DNA of 64,000 nucleotides from Rhizomys pruinosus. Taxonomy: Eukaryota > Chordata > Mammalia > Rodentia > Spalacidae. How positions within the stretch are numbered: the stretch's first letter is position 1; every line of letters starts with the position of its first letter. The stretch lies in contig VZQC01006713.1 in the NCBI GenBank assembly GCA_009823505.1, positions 120,966-184,965 of the forward strand, in the 5' to 3' direction. Position numbers and translations under genes: made by a program. Of the stretch, positions 11,111-23,670 are shown in pieces. The notes under the pieces were generated by a model. That model was given only the letters and a program-made list of their open reading frames with translations. It was not told the DNA's origin and ran no database searches.

Positions 11111-11282
11111 TCTCTTTTTTTCTTTTTGTAATTGTGTTTACTAAGACTCTCAAGCTTTTATATCTTACAATTTATTAATATTCTCGGCCTTACTGTTATT
11201 TTATATTTGGTTTATACTTTTTCCTTTGGATCCTTTAAGGACCACCACAGGTTGACCCGATTAACCAGGCCTTTTGTTTTCT

Positions 11283-12620
11283 TTTTTTTTTTTTTTTTTT
11301 TTTAATTAATTTTTTTATTGATGCTTTGGCATTCATACATTTTTTTTCCAATTCAGTTCAGGCCTTATTTCCCCTTCCCTCCCCCCGACCCCCACCCACC
11401 CATCCCGATCATGCATTCTGCCATAAACTGTCCTGCATCTTTCCCTCTCAGATTTTTTTTTTCATTTTTTAGCTATAAAGTGATAATCCATGAGTTACAA
11501 GCAATCCTTCATGGGCAAAACCAATCTGCAGCTTTTGTGCCCAAAAACACTCTAACAGCCCCACCATCCATGGGGGTGTGACAGGTGTATTGTTTGTTCA
11601 ATCAAGTTGTCAAATTGAGTATTGTCCAGGGCTACATTTGCTGTGTTTCACCATTCAACCCCAATCGCAGCCTTACATTCTACCACGCCCCCTCTTCCGC
11701 AGGTTGTTCCATTAGGCTTTAGAAAAGGGGCACCAGGTGGCATGAGAGGGTTAAACCGTCCACTCTCTCTGAGATGCTGTTAGCTTGGGACTCTGGTCAA
11801 TTCTGGCCTGTTTTCCTTCATGGGCTGACAGTTTGTTCCAGGAATAAACCTTTTCCGATCCTACTAATGGAAGAACAAAGCAATTTAGCTATATATTAGG
11901 TATTTTAAGCCACAATAGTTATGGTAGTATACTTTAGCATAGAACATGTTATGGATATGTTAATCCATGAATTACATTTTTTTCCCCCTGTTAATATGAC
12001 AGGCGTTCTTACTGTGCTTATAACATTCTAACCGTTAGATAGGATGAAATAAGTCTGTGTGCATCAGCATGGGTTATTTCTCCAAGGGGAGATGAGAGCC
12101 AATAGCCAATTAGATTTGGGATATACAGGCACATGGCTGCCTCTGCTGCACAGTATTTCCAGGCAGGTGAGGTGTAGCTGGTGCTGACGGTGGAGTCTTG
12201 CTTGACTCAGGGAGACCCATATTTGCTTTATTGGTTTAGTGGCCTTTGGTAACACTCTCTGGCATTCCAGAGGCCATCTGTACACTTGCATGTGTGGTCT
12301 CAATACATCCCTCCCATGTTAACGTCAGGTCTTCGGCAGCAGGGTCTTATTGCCTCTCCTCCTGTAGGTATCCCAACTTAGAGGCAAGGAGCCCTTACCT
12401 TTTGTGGGGCCTTGGATCCCCTGGCCAACATCCACCTGGTAGAACAATCCATTGCTGATGTCAGAGCTCCTGTATTAATATATTTTGCCTGAGTGCATAG
12501 CCCTAGGACTTTAGTATTATATTTGGTTCTGAACAGAGAGTAATCCCTTCCACAGTTCCCATGTCTAGTAGTCAATTAAAGAAAGCAGTTTTACCGGTTT
12601 TATAAGAGATCACCTCTACA
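11283..12620 (-). mobile_element. L1-tailed composite repeat (copy 2)
   Basis: On the minus strand this unit ends in an A-tail (T-run at 11283-11303), an L1-type 3' end with a G-rich tract (11370-11405 complement) and about 1.15 kb of further sequence. The whole unit aligns collinearly with 42940-44280, for example 'attctaccacgccccc', 'ctgacagtttgttccagg', 'ggagtcttgcttgactca' and 'tcttattgcctctc'. No long frame survives. It could be an L1 subfamily with a long, unusual 3' UTR, or a foreign transcript mobilised with an L1 tail. Confidence 0.65.
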
Positions 12621-13289
12621 ATAGTTGTCTCCAATTTACAGTTGGGGAGCGGCTTTTGTTTTCTTAAGGTCAGCTGAGGATCTAGTCCTCAGGGGTCACT
12701 TGGGTTTTTTTGGCGGGGAGGGGAGGTGGGAGCTCCTGGCTCCTTTCAGCTTTTCATTTATCAGTTCCATCCACTGGAGGACAAAATCAGGTTTTGCTAG
12801 ACCAGGCTTCCCTTTTTTGAAGCATGAACAGACTTTCCACTTCATAGACTGGGCACTGGCTGAAGTCCCATTAGTGGATCTCCAAGACCTCCCTACACAG
12901 GAAGATTGGTGACCCACATTTGCAGGACATTTCAAGAAATGCCCCCATGAATAGTCCCCTAAGACTTAGTTGACGTCTGAGGGCAAGGAACAAAGTTATC
13001 AACTAGGTCCCTTGGCCAAATTGGTATGGGCATTAAGTATGGTCTTTAAGCACACAGAAAGGCCAAGTTATACCAGCATGAAACATCACACCTGCATCTT
13101 CTGAAAACAAACTGTATGTTATTCTCATATAATAATTTTGAATCACATTTTTCCATTTTATTTTTATATTACTGTAAAATATGCATACATACCACCATCA
13201 TATAAGAAAAATCCAAAGTCTGAAAATAAATGGTAGGTTAGTTCTAGAACCTGTGTAGGGATTCACAATATAAGAGCACAGTTGTTTTC
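12621..13289. other. Unassigned higher-complexity DNA
   Basis: This separates the composite repeat from the L1 at 13.29 kb. Overlapping frames of 79-95 codons on opposite strands (12625-12935) show no recognised domain, and it does not align with the equivalent position in copy 3 (44285 on). Origin unknown. Confidence 0.35.
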
Positions 13290-16200
13290 AGATCATGAGG
13301 AATATAACATTAATGTTGCTTAGCTTGCCTTATAGCTAGGTACTTGGTGCTAGCATCCACAAATGTTTATCTGAGACTGTGTTACTTCACTTCACATAAT
13401 ATCTTCTAGTTCCATCTGTTTATCTGCAAATTTCATATGATATCATCTTTCTTTACCACTGCATAGAACTCCATTGTGTAGATGTACCACATTTTCTCTA
13501 TCCACTCACAGGTTGAGGGGCATTTGTGTTGGGTCCAGCTCTTTGCTATTGTGAAAGAAAGCTGCAATAAATATGGCTGTACATGTATCTCTGCTGTAGA
13601 ATAAGTCCTGTGTGTATATACCCAGAAGAGGTATGGCTGGGTCAGGTGAAGGGCTCATTTTGAGTCTTGTAAGAGTTCTCAACACTGCTTTCTACAGTGG
13701 TTTAAGAGTTTGCATTCCCACCAGCAATGGATGAGTGTTCCCCTTTCCCCACAACCTCTCCAGCATTTGGTATCATTTGTTTTTTTGATCTTAGCCAGCC
13801 TTACTGGAGTGAGATTATATCATAAAGAGGATTTAATTTGCATTTCCTTAATTGTTAGCGACATTGAACATATTATAAGTTGTTTCTCAGCCATCTCAAT
13901 TTCCTCACATGTGAAGTCTCTGATCAGCTCTTTACTCATTCTTTTGAATGAGTCATTTGTTTTCTTCTTTGTTTTTTGAGTAGTTTATGTATTCTTGACT
14001 TTAATGCTCCATCAGCAGTGAAGGTTTCCTCCTACTCTGTGGGTTTTCTCTTCACTTCCCTGAATTTTGCTGTACAGAAAATTTTGAGTTTAATAAGGTC
14101 CCACTTGTCAATTGTTGACCTTATTTCCTGTGCAACTGTTGTCTGTTTATGAAAGTCTTTTCCTATGCCTTTGTCTTGTAGGCTGCTGCCAACTTTATCT
14201 TCTATCACCTTCAGAGTTTTCTGTTTCACTTTGAGGTCTTTGATCCATTTGGAGTTGATTTTTGTACAGGGTGAGAGGTAAGGGTTTAATTTTATTATTG
14301 TATTATTAGTGATCCATTTTTATCAGCAGCATTTGCTGAATATGCTATCTTTCCTTCTTGAGTCTTTTTGTCCCCCTTGTCAAATATGAGGCAGTGTAAA
14401 TTGTACGTGCTCATGTTTGGATCTCCAGTTTTGTTGCACTGGTCTACAATTCTCTCTTTTTGTGCCAGTACCAGGCTGTTTTGTGACTGTAGCCCTGTAG
14501 TATAGTCTGAGGTCTGGTTTAGAGATCACCCCTGTATTGCTCTTCTCACTCAATGTTGCTTTGGCTATTCAGGGTCTTTGGTTGTTCCATATGAATTTAA
14601 TGATTTTTTCCAAGCTGATGAAAAAAGTTATGGGGATTGTAATTGGGATTGCATTGAATCTGTATATAAATTTGGGTAGAATGGAAATGTTTATTATATT
14701 AATTTCTCCAGGCCATGAGCATGGGAGGTCTTTCCATCTTCTGATGCCTTCTTCAATCTCCTTCTTCAGGGGTTCATAATTTTTGTTGCAGAGATCTTTG
14801 GTGTCTTTGGTTAGGTTTGTTCCTAAATATTTATTTTTTTTGAAGCTATTGTGATTGGGACAGTCTCCTTGTATTCCTTCTTCAGTTGCTTGTTATCATT
14901 GTAAAGAAAGGCTACTGATTTTTCTAGGTTAATTTGCTCTCCCACAACTTTACTGAAATTCTTAATAGTTTCTAGCAGTTTTCTGGTGGAGATTTTAACC
15001 ATCCCTTAGGTAAACGATCATATTGTCTGCAAAAAGAGATAGTTTGACTTCCTGTTTTCCAATTAGTACTCCTCTAATTTTCCTTTCTTGGCTTATCGCC
15101 TTAGCCAGTATTTCAAGCACTATATTGAAGAGGAGTGGTGATAGGGGGCAGACTTGCTGAGCTCCTATCTTTAAGGGGAATCCTTCTAACTTTTCTCCAT
15201 TTAGGATGATGTTGGTTGTTGGTTTGTTGTATATGGTTTTGATTATGTTGATGAATGATCCCTCCGGTCCAAGTCCCTCTAGGACTTTAAGCATAAAAGG
15301 ATGCTGTATTTTGTCAATGGGTTTTTTTGCATCAACTGAGATAATTGTGTGTTTTTGTCTTTCAGTCCTTTTATGTGTTATATGATATTTACTGATTTTC
15401 TTATGTTGAACCATCCCTGCATTTCTGGTATGAATCCAACTTGGTCATGATGGAGGACCTTTTTGATGTGGGTCTGTATGCCATTTGCAAGTATTTTGTT
15501 GAGAAATTTTGCATCTGAGTTCATTAATGAGATAGGTCTATAGTTCTCTTTTTTGGTTGTATCCTTGCCTGGTTTTGGTATTAGAGTGATGCTGGCTTCA
15601 TAGAAGGAATTTGTGATATTTCCCTCTTCTTGTATACCTCTGAACAGTTTGGGTAATAATGGTTGTAAGTCTTCTTTAAATATTTCTTCTGGGCCTGGGC
15701 GCTTTTTAGTTGGGAGATCCTTATTACCTTTTCAATTTCTTCATATATTATGGGTCTACTTAAGCTGTCAAACTCTTCTTGGTTTACTTATGTGATTCCC
15801 AAGATTTCAGGTATTCATCTATTTCTCTTAGGTTTTCAAATTTAGTAGAGTATAGGTTTTTGAAGTATTCCCATATGATTGTCCAGATCTTTTCATTTTC
15901 TGTTGTGATATTTCCCCTTTCATCATGAAATCTATTTATCTGGAGTTGCTCTTTCTTTTTGGTTAACTGGGTAAAGGTCTGTCTATCTTGTTTATTCTCT
16001 CAAAGAACAAACTTTTGGATTCATTGATTTTTTTGTATTTTTTTTGTTTCTATTTCATTGATTTCTACTCTGATTTTGGTTATTTCTTCCTGTCTGTGTG
16101 TTTAGGGTTCATTTGTTGTTGTCTCATGTGTTTTTAGCTGCAGTGTTAAATCTTTCATTTGTGCTCCTTTTGTTTTTCTAATGTAGGCACCCAGGGCTAT

Positions 16201-17150
16201 ACACTTCCCTCTTTGGACTGCTTTTAAATTATCCCATATGTTTTGTTGTGTTGTACTGTCATTGTCATTTAGTTACAGGAGTGATTTTATTTCTTTCTTT
16301 ATTTCTTCCTTGACCCATTCATTATTCAGGAGTGTGTTGTTTAGTCTCCATTTGTTTGTGTAGATAGTATGGTTTACCTTGGTGCTGATATTGAGCTTTA
16401 TTGCACTGTGGTCTGATAGGATGTATGAAATTATTTCATTTTTTGTATATGTTGAGGTTTTTTCTGTGCCTAAGAATGTGGTCAGTTTTGGAGAATGTTC
16501 CATTGGCTGCTGAGGAGAAAGTATATTCTATGGTGCTTTGGTGGAATATTGGTAGATGTCTGTGAGGTCCATTTTCTGTATCATATTGTTTATTTCAGAT
16601 GTCTCTCTGTTTATACTTTGTCAGGTTTATCTGTCCAAAGGGCTCAGTGGTGTATTGAAGTCCTCTACTATGAGTGTGCTGGGGTTAATCTGTGCCTTGT
16701 GGTCCTGTAGAGTTGTGATTATTAAGATCAGTGCACCAGAGTTTGGTGCATATATATTCATGATTATGATGTCTTCATGGTCAATTTTCCCTTTGATAAG
16801 GATGTAATGGCTCTGTTTGTCTCTTCTGACTTCTTCTACTTTGAAGTCTATTACTTCTGGTATTAAAATAGGGCGTGGTGGCACATGCCTTTAATCCTAG
16901 CACTATGGAGGCAAGGTCAGGTGGATCTTAGTGAGCTCAAGGGCAGCGGTACAGAGTGAGTTTCAAGACAGCTGGGGCTACAGGGAGACCCTGTCTCAAA
17001 ACGACCCCCCCCCAGAAAAAAATAGCAACTCCTGCTTTCTCTTTGGTACCACTTGCTTGGAATATTTTTCTATCCTTTTACTTTAAGTTGGCACTTGTCC
17101 TTGAGGGTGAGATGGGTTTCTTGTAGACAGCATATAGATGTATTCTGTTT
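13290..17150 (-). pseudogene. L1 ORF2 pseudogene (endonuclease-reverse transcriptase)
   Basis: L1 ORF2 encodes the endonuclease and reverse transcriptase that nick target DNA and copy L1 RNA. Here the frame is broken many times. The longest piece, 14995-15414 (139 codons), holds the reverse transcriptase core with 'CPLSPLLFN' and the catalytic motif read as FADNM, where active L1 has FADDM, so an essential aspartate is lost. The piece at 16627-16884 holds endonuclease sequence with 'DFNTPLS', and 16273-16503 holds 'SDHSAIKLN'. A B1 at 16868-17023 splits the endonuclease. Not functional. Confidence 0.9.
16868..17023 (+). mobile_element. B1 SINE inside L1 ORF2
   Basis: B1 sequence from 'gggcgtggtggcacatgcc' to 'gaccctgtctcaaaac', followed by a C-run and an A-rich tail. 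A short flanking repeat, aaaatag, fits insertion into the L1 endonuclease region, which continues on both sides. Confidence 0.9.
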
Positions 17151-17159
17151 CCTAATTCA

Positions 17160-17580
17160 TTCTCTCCACCTTCTTCTTGTTTTCATAGTTTGCACTGAAA
17201 AGTCAGCTGTAATTCTGATAGGTTTCCTCTTATATGTAACTTGTTTTTCTCTTGTTGCTTTCAGAATTTTATCTTTGTTTTGGGCGTTTAGCATTTTAAG
17301 TATGATATGGCATGGGGAGTTATTTTCTTCTGATCTTGTGTATTTGGTGTTCTATCTGCTTTTTTTGGCTTCTTTTAGTTTGGGAAAATTTTCATCTATT
17401 ATTCTGTTGAAGATCTGATCAATACCATCCTCCTGGGATTCTTCTTCCTCTATTGATATGTTTGATCTTTTCATAGTGTCCCACATTTCCTGGTTGTTCC
17501 ACTCTTGCATATTTTTAAATTTTTTATAGTTTTTACTTAAGCTTTTTAGTTGTTCTTTGTTTGCTTCCAGGTCTGATATT

Positions 17581-17617
<37 letters not shown>

Positions 17618-18174
17618 TTTTGTTTTGTTTTTTTTTGTTTTGTTTTGTTTTGTTTTGTTTTGTTTTGTTTTTATGATACCTGCATTCTGTTTCTTAGGCT
17701 TTTTTCCCATTCTTTCCTTTTGATTGGATGAGTATTTTATTTCCTTTTTCATTTAATCCTGCGTTTTCTTTAGTATGTCCACTTCCTTTTGGAGGTTCTC
17801 AATCTCTTCTTATAGTTCATTGCTTCACTGGTTGGTTTCTTTGTTCATTTCAGCATGGATCCTTTCAGTGTTTCCACTTCATTCTGGAGTTTGTCATTTT
17901 CTCCCTCTAGCTCTTTCTGTAGTTTATCATTTTCTCCTTTTAGTTCTTTCCAAAGTTTTTCATTCTCTCCCTCTAGGTCCTTTCTGGTTTTTTCATTCTC
18001 TCCCCTTAGTTCTTTTTTTTTTTTTAATATATCTGTGATTGTTCTTCTATGATCTGTTTCCTGGGTTACCTCCAGGGGGATCCCATTGTAGGAATCCTCC
18101 ACAGGCTTGGTAGAGTTTAGTGTGGAATTATGCTGCACTTTTCCCATATGGTTCTTTTGTTGTGCTTTTGACAT
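17160..18174 (-). pseudogene. L1 ORF1 pseudogene with 33-bp repeats
   Basis: L1 ORF1 encodes the RNA-binding, trimeric coiled-coil protein of the L1 particle. The open N-terminal piece (17845-18174, 109 codons) has a basic N-terminus then a coiled coil made of four 11-residue units, each starting GEN(E/D)K (17879-18010). Downstream, a poly-T and TTTTG expansion at 17581-17672 has replaced coiled-coil coding sequence, and the C-terminal RNA-binding part at 17160-17560 is out of frame. Two possible starts, at 18174 and 18147, lie near each other. The second matches the start at 47900 of the other L1. Confidence 0.85.
17581..17672. repeat. Poly-T / (TTTTG)n tract
   Basis: A run of more than 30 T followed by TTTTG-type units, inside L1 ORF1. 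The corresponding place in L1-II (about 47470-47490) has ordinary coding sequence. The minus-strand frame rich in Asn-Lys-Thr here is a translation of this tract. Confidence 0.95.
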
Positions 18175-18655
18175 GTGGGTTTCCTTTTGCCTGTATTTTG
18201 ATGTGAATCTCAGATGTCTCTTAACCGTGTTAAAGGATTGCTTTCCTTGATTCCTTCAGATGCCTTCATTGTATTCTCCTTGTTTATGGAGTATTGAGTT
18301 GTCTAGGTTACAGGCTTTCAATTTTGTTTATATATTAGAAGGTATAGCTCACTCTTCCCTTTCTGATCTGAAGAACTGGGTAGGTAACAAGCCAGATGAC
18401 TCTGAGCACTGTACTCCCTCTGCTGCCAGCCAGTTCCTCTAGGTTGGTTGTAAGCTTACTGCACACTCTCTCCAGAAATCCAGTTTTGGAGGTTGCCCTG
18501 TGCCTCAGATGGCCTGTCAGAAGCCACCAAACTCTATGAACAGCAGGCCAGAAATCCAAACCACCTACAAAGTGCCTGGCTGACCAGCGTGGCCCACACC
18601 CTGTGCCCCACGTGATCGGGTGAAAGCCACCAACCTCTATGCATGGCCTGAATAC

Positions 18656-19537
18656 AATATTCTTTATAGACCATGAACATACGTATACTTCCTAAGAAAT
18701 AGTTTATTGTTGTAAAATCTATACACTCTCATTTGAAGGATGTATAACCTCCATTGTGTTGCACAGGTAGAGACACAAACAAATGATTGCATTAAATTTA
18801 AGTTAATGAAATGTAGTATAATGCTTTCTATTTCCTATCACTTTACATGAATAACTCAAAATTTGATTTGGACATACTCCTATGCTAATTGTTTTTCTTT
18901 GCAGCTTCAAAATTCAATGCAACAATATTTGGAATATAAGATTCATTTTTTATTTTATTTTACTTTTATTAAACTTTTGTAATTTTCATATAAAGTAATT
19001 TGATGATATTTATATTCCCCATCTGCAATTTCCCCCAATGTCTCCCTCCTCTCCCATTTCAGTGGGCACTAGTATATACAATACAACCTATAGCCCTGAA
19101 AAAGTGTATGTTGAATAGGTGAATATAGCTGTTCCAAATGCCATATGTATTTTATCAAAAAAATGTCAGGTTGGGCTACCTCGGTATAATTATTATGCAT
19201 TTCCCTATAAATTTGGGAGACCTCTAAGCCCTCCCTCTAAAATAATATTGTCTATTGCCACTACTTTTGATTGTTCACCAGAACTATATGGGAAGACCTG
19301 ATTGCTGAAGACACCACATTCTTTGGTTTCAGGATGAAGAGAAGTCCAGCTGAAACCAAGCTGGAAACTTCCTCCCTCCTGAGTACTTTTCACAGTGGCA
19401 AAAGTCTGGGGAGAAAAAAAAACATCATTCTTACCCATCTGTTAACATTGCATGCTACACTCCATTCTGACATGCAAAGTGCACCTACGCTTGCAGTAAT
19501 TGTATGAGAGTTCTTGGGGTAACTAATTGCTTTCTTT
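18656..19537. other. Unassigned DNA with possible L1 tail
   Basis: About 18950-19080 is T-rich then C-rich ('ccccaatgtctccctcctct'), as in old antisense L1 tails. The rest is unrecognised. Short frames at 19119-19507 overlap on both strands and lack domains. Confidence 0.4.
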
Positions 19538-19730
19538 AAAAATATTTTATTATTTTTATTTTATGTGTATGGGTGCATTGTTTACACATATGTAAGTGAC
19601 CTGAGTTGTGCAGTGCCCACGAAGGTTCGATTAGGATATGTGATCCCCTGAAACTGAAGTTATTGATGGGGACTGAACTCATTTCTGCAAAAGCAGCCAT
19701 AACTTCTGAGTCATCTTTACATACCCCAAA
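19538..19730 (-). mobile_element. Antisense B2-type SINE, old
   Basis: The complement of a B2-superfamily SINE: 'ttattttatgtgtatgggtg' (tail side), 'gatcccctgaaactgaagtt', a decayed B-box complement around 19668-19685 and an end near 19730. No 17-bp duplication is visible. Confidence 0.65.
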
Positions 19731-20329
19731 TTGCTTTCTGATTGGATTTGAGGCCTGCTCCATGGGAGGCAAATTCATTACTGGTGTTAATGATTGTTGA
19801 AGCTATAGGCACTAACAAGGAAGCTATTACTGTTATTCTGGGAAACAGACAAGTTGTGCTCATTAAACTACCTTCTAAATATTTAGTCTTATGCAAAGCA
19901 ATTAGTGCTCCTCTCCACTTTGCTCAGAGAAGTTTATTGTAGTGAGTATAGCAGAGACTTGTAACTGGTCATGGTGCTGAGAATGAGGGATAGCACAAAT
20001 TGAAAATATCTATATATATATATATATATATATATATTCTCCTTCCATAAGGAACAGTAAATAATGGACAAGAATGGTCAAGAGAATGTGATGTGCAAGC
20101 CAGGGAGGGTGATAAGTGTGGTGGAACACCATTTTCTAAGCATGAGAGTGCCATTGGGCTCACAAATTGAGAGTAGCTGTGATTACCTGCACCACACTGA
20201 ACTTGAATAAGATTCTGCTCATTAACATTCTGTCATGGATGTTTTAAAGCAGCAATGAACATAGTTAACCAAGTAACTCTCAATTGGGATATTGAATCAT
20301 TTGGGTATTATAAAGGAGTGGTTTATCAT
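19731..20329. other. Unassigned DNA with (TA)n
   Basis: A TA microsatellite lies at 20008-20037. Nothing else is recognised. Confidence 0.5.
20008..20037. repeat. (TA)n microsatellite
   Basis: A pure TA run of about 14 units. Confidence 0.95.
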
Positions 20330-20650
20330 AACAGGTTAATCATTGGTACCAAACAATATAATGGACAAAGTTGAAGCAATAATGAATATATACACACCAA
20401 CGTTTTGTGCACTGAACTTCATAAACACAATTCTACAAGACTTTAAGTCACAGATTAACTCCATCACATTAAAAGTGGAGGACTTCAATACCCCACTGTG
20501 TCCATGAGATAGGTTAACCAGACAAAGTATAAACAGAGAAGCAGCTGAACTGAACAATACAATACACCAAATGGACCTAAGAGACATCTACTGAATATTC
20601 CACCCAACTGCCAAAGGCAGCATTCCATGGAACTTTCTCCAAAACTGGTA
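20330..20650 (+). mobile_element. L1 ORF2 endonuclease fragment
   Basis: This aligns with the complement of 16500-16860. It contains 'aatatatacacaccaac', 'gaggacttcaataccccact' (Asp-Phe-Asn-Thr-Pro-Leu) and 'aatggacctaagagacatct'. The frame has stops and both ends are truncated, so it is an isolated L1 fragment. Confidence 0.8.
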
Positions 20651-21995
20651 GGAAGCTATGAGTGGATGTGGATGGCATGTGGTGTCTAAATAAGATTAAC
20701 ATTTATCATTTGAAATGCACAAAATGTGTTTGAAGGCAGACACTGGTTGGTTTCTACTAGGTAGGACCAGATGATGCTATTATAGGGGCTCTCTAAATTC
20801 CTGTGTGTCTCCAAGATCAGATAAATGGTCATGTGCTCTAGTAATGGAGAACATCGTGAGGGTTAGGTCACTGGAATCATGTTGTAGCTCCAAGGTCCAA
20901 GTACCATTTAGACATGACTTTTTCAACAAAATGTGACCATACCATAGACAACTGCATGAAAAAAACCAACAGTTTGGAGTTAGATTATTAAAGTACTGTT
21001 TCAAGCAGGCATTGCTATATATAATAGAAAGAATTTTCTTCATTCTTACTCATTTGGGTCAAGGAACATATTGTGTAGCTGATTAACAAGAAAACTTAAC
21101 AGTTTCTTAGTTCAAAATACAACTTTTTCAATGCTTAATAACTGCCATGTCCTATAAAGAGATATATGATAAAGGTTTATTAATAGAATTAGAGTTGAAT
21201 GTGATAGTTACTATTTTTTGCAAAGTGCCATATTTTTATTTTCATGTCACTATTATGTATTGATTATTTTCAAGAATGTGTCTATTTTTTTACATTTATG
21301 TATGCCAAGTAAGTGCTGGGAAAGCTGCTTTAGCATATTTAAAACAAAAAGAATATAAAATTGTATTACTAAATTTTTAATGAGGTAGAGCCTTCTGTAG
21401 ACATAAAAATACAGGTGTTCCATGCACATGGAATAGAAAAACCCATTCAAATATAATTTTTATTTCATGAGTGTTATTTGGAAGAATCTTAGAATAAAAT
21501 AGTCCAGTGATACATAAATGTGAAGGATTATGAAATGATTTGAAAAAGAATTATGCCAATTAAACTTAACTCTACAAAAGTAAAGCAAACACAATGTTAC
21601 AAAACTTAGATATATCCGCAGGCTACAAACAATCTGAGTACTTGCTGATATTTGGGTAATCAAATATTATTTTATCTTAGTTGACATTACAGAGACAATA
21701 GAAGAATCACAGAAATGTGGACGTGGAAACATAAGGAGTGTGATCAGATTCAGTGTCGTTAGCGTGGCCCAAGGAGAGTGGAGCAGTACTTAATCAGGCA
21801 CAGTATATGCTGTGGCTGACACTCGCACTTCGGTGCTAATTGCTATCTCTAAGCCCCTTCACTGTTTCCTCAGTGCATGTTCTATGGCACACCCTGTGAT
21901 GAGCATTGTTAACTAGTAGCATATGTCAGGGACCAAAGTTTCAGGAAAATCCAAGATTATTATTTCCCCCAAATGATTCATGAAAATAGAATTTG
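20651..21995. other. Unassigned AT-rich DNA
   Basis: No recognisable element. Minus-strand frames of 65-87 codons have no domain. Confidence 0.5.
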
Positions 21996-22117
21996 TCTGG
22001 CATGGTGGCATACGCCTTTAATCCCAGCACTCGGGAGGCAGAGGCAGGCGAACTTCTGTGAGTTCCTGGACAGCTGGGACTAAATGTAAGACCATGTTTC
22101 AAAAAGACAAAAAAATA
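21996..22117 (+). mobile_element. B1 SINE with internal deletion
   Basis: 'ctggcatggtggcatacgcc' through 'cccagcactcgggaggcaga' to 'gacagctgggactaaatg' and an A-rich tail. About 25-30 bp of the usual 'caaggccagcctggtctac' segment is missing. Confidence 0.88.
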
Positions 22118-23254
22118 GACTAGAATATGACCAAAACTCCTGGGAGATTAAAGATAGGGACAGCTACTGGTGATGGTTCCTGGCTTCTCTGGTTGTATCA
22201 CATGTCACTCTCGCTCTTCCTTCAATACATCCGTTTACCACCATATATTTTCTTCCCAGTACCTTTATAATTCTTATATCCAGCCACTCTAATGTATGCC
22301 AGTGTTCCCAACAAGTATGTCCACGTGAATGAGGAAGAATCTGACAGAGTAATTCATGTCAAGATGTGTGCTGTGGATTAAATCACATACCACAATATAA
22401 GAGTGTCTTTGATGCATATGAAACTCAGCTTTCCTTGGGAAAAGGGTTATCCTAGAAAGGGAGAATGTGAACAATGATTCATTCAAAAACTGCTACCTGC
22501 TATTTGCAAAGATTTTAGAATCTATCTAATATCTAAAAGATCCTTCACTGTAATGTGCATTTCAGTTTAAATAGCGTTATCATCCTTGATGTCCCTAAAA
22601 TTTAATTTTAACTTATAATGCACCAACATGGGAGCTGATTAGAAAAGTTCACACTATACATTCATCTTAAGTTTATAGTTTTGTGAGTTATACACAAATA
22701 ACCCAAATCAAGAAATCTTATAATTTGAGTGATCAAATATTATTTATATGTTTTCATTTATGACATTAGCACTTTAGAGTTCAAACTGAGTAGAATTAAA
22801 GGATCCTCCAAGGGATTTGAAGGCAGAATAATACAGAACCAACTGACAAGGAGATTAGGTGCTGCTGGGGAAATAATTTACTCAGAGAACAGCTATAGAG
22901 CTTAAATATGTGTGATTAAGTTTTTGCTGTGTGGTATAAATGCAGAAACTTAAAAAAAACACAAATCTTTGTTGGTTGAAATCACTGAAGAATAGAATCA
23001 CAGATCATCTAGCCATTCATTTTGGGTTAATATTTGAATATTTGCACAACATTCATTATGAAAATTAATTTACATATTTTATAATCTCATGTGAAACATT
23101 GAAGTGTTTTCTTTTTCTTACTGGCACTTTTGTAAATGCATTAATCATTAATAAATTTGAACTCCCCATGCCAAGTAGAAAAATGGAGGGTGACCATTGC
23201 ATGTATAGGATTTCAGGTTAGTATGGTATTCTGGATCATTTAAAATATATACAG
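22118..23254. other. Unassigned AT-rich DNA
   Basis: Nothing recognised. Confidence 0.5.
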
Positions 23255-23665
23255 AAGGCTGCAACTGGCCAAGGTGTAAAGAATAAGAGACTGCAGAGTG
23301 GGGTTCTCTGGAAAGGATTCATATATTAAACTTCATACACCTAAGGCTCAAAGACAATTCCAGATGAGGGGGCAGAAAGATTATAATAGCCAGGGTTGGT
23401 GCATGATCATAAGGAAATAATGATCTATGATGTCTGGGAACTTATTTATATGAACTTGCAACAATGCTAACAGCATGCAAAAGAACCATGCTTACTCAAT
23501 CAGAGCAAAACCTAGCTTAGAACTGGGAAAATGGGCAGCAGTTTCCAACTCTAGCCAGGGAACTGTTGGCAACCTATTGCTATGGGATGAGCAAGAGTTG
23601 ATGATCTTTAAGAGAGTGACTATAAATAGTCTGACAATACTCCAGTAGATGAACTTAAATAGAGG
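23255..23665 (+). mobile_element. Old L1 3' UTR fragment
   Basis: Phrases such as 'ggtgtaaagaataagagact', 'tccagatgagggggcag' and 'gactataaatagtctgac' parallel 55480-55850 and 59040-59530. This layout is what I recall of old rodent (Lx-type) L1 3' UTRs. It is truncated at 23670 by the ORR1 LTR. Confidence 0.6.
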
Positions 23666-23670
23666 AATAC

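Larger units (their letters stand above)
13290..18655 (-). mobile_element. Long antisense L1 (L1-I), 5' region retained
   Basis: With rising coordinate, the minus-strand L1 runs from ORF2 C-terminus (13.3-14.2 kb) through reverse transcriptase (about 14.9-15.6 kb) and endonuclease (about 16.25-17.15 kb) to ORF1 (about 17.16-18.17 kb) and 5' UTR (18.18-18.65 kb). The order matches a near-full-length rodent L1 lacking most of its 3' UTR. Against L1-II (38-48 kb) it lacks about 400 bp at the ORF1/ORF2 boundary near 17150. A B1 inserted at 16868. Many stops and indels mark it as dead. Confidence 0.9.

Noticed and set aside
12625..12935. Opposing 95- and 79-codon frames in a less AT-rich block
   Set aside because: No recognised domain, frames on both strands, and no promoter or splice context. 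Not supportable as a gene.
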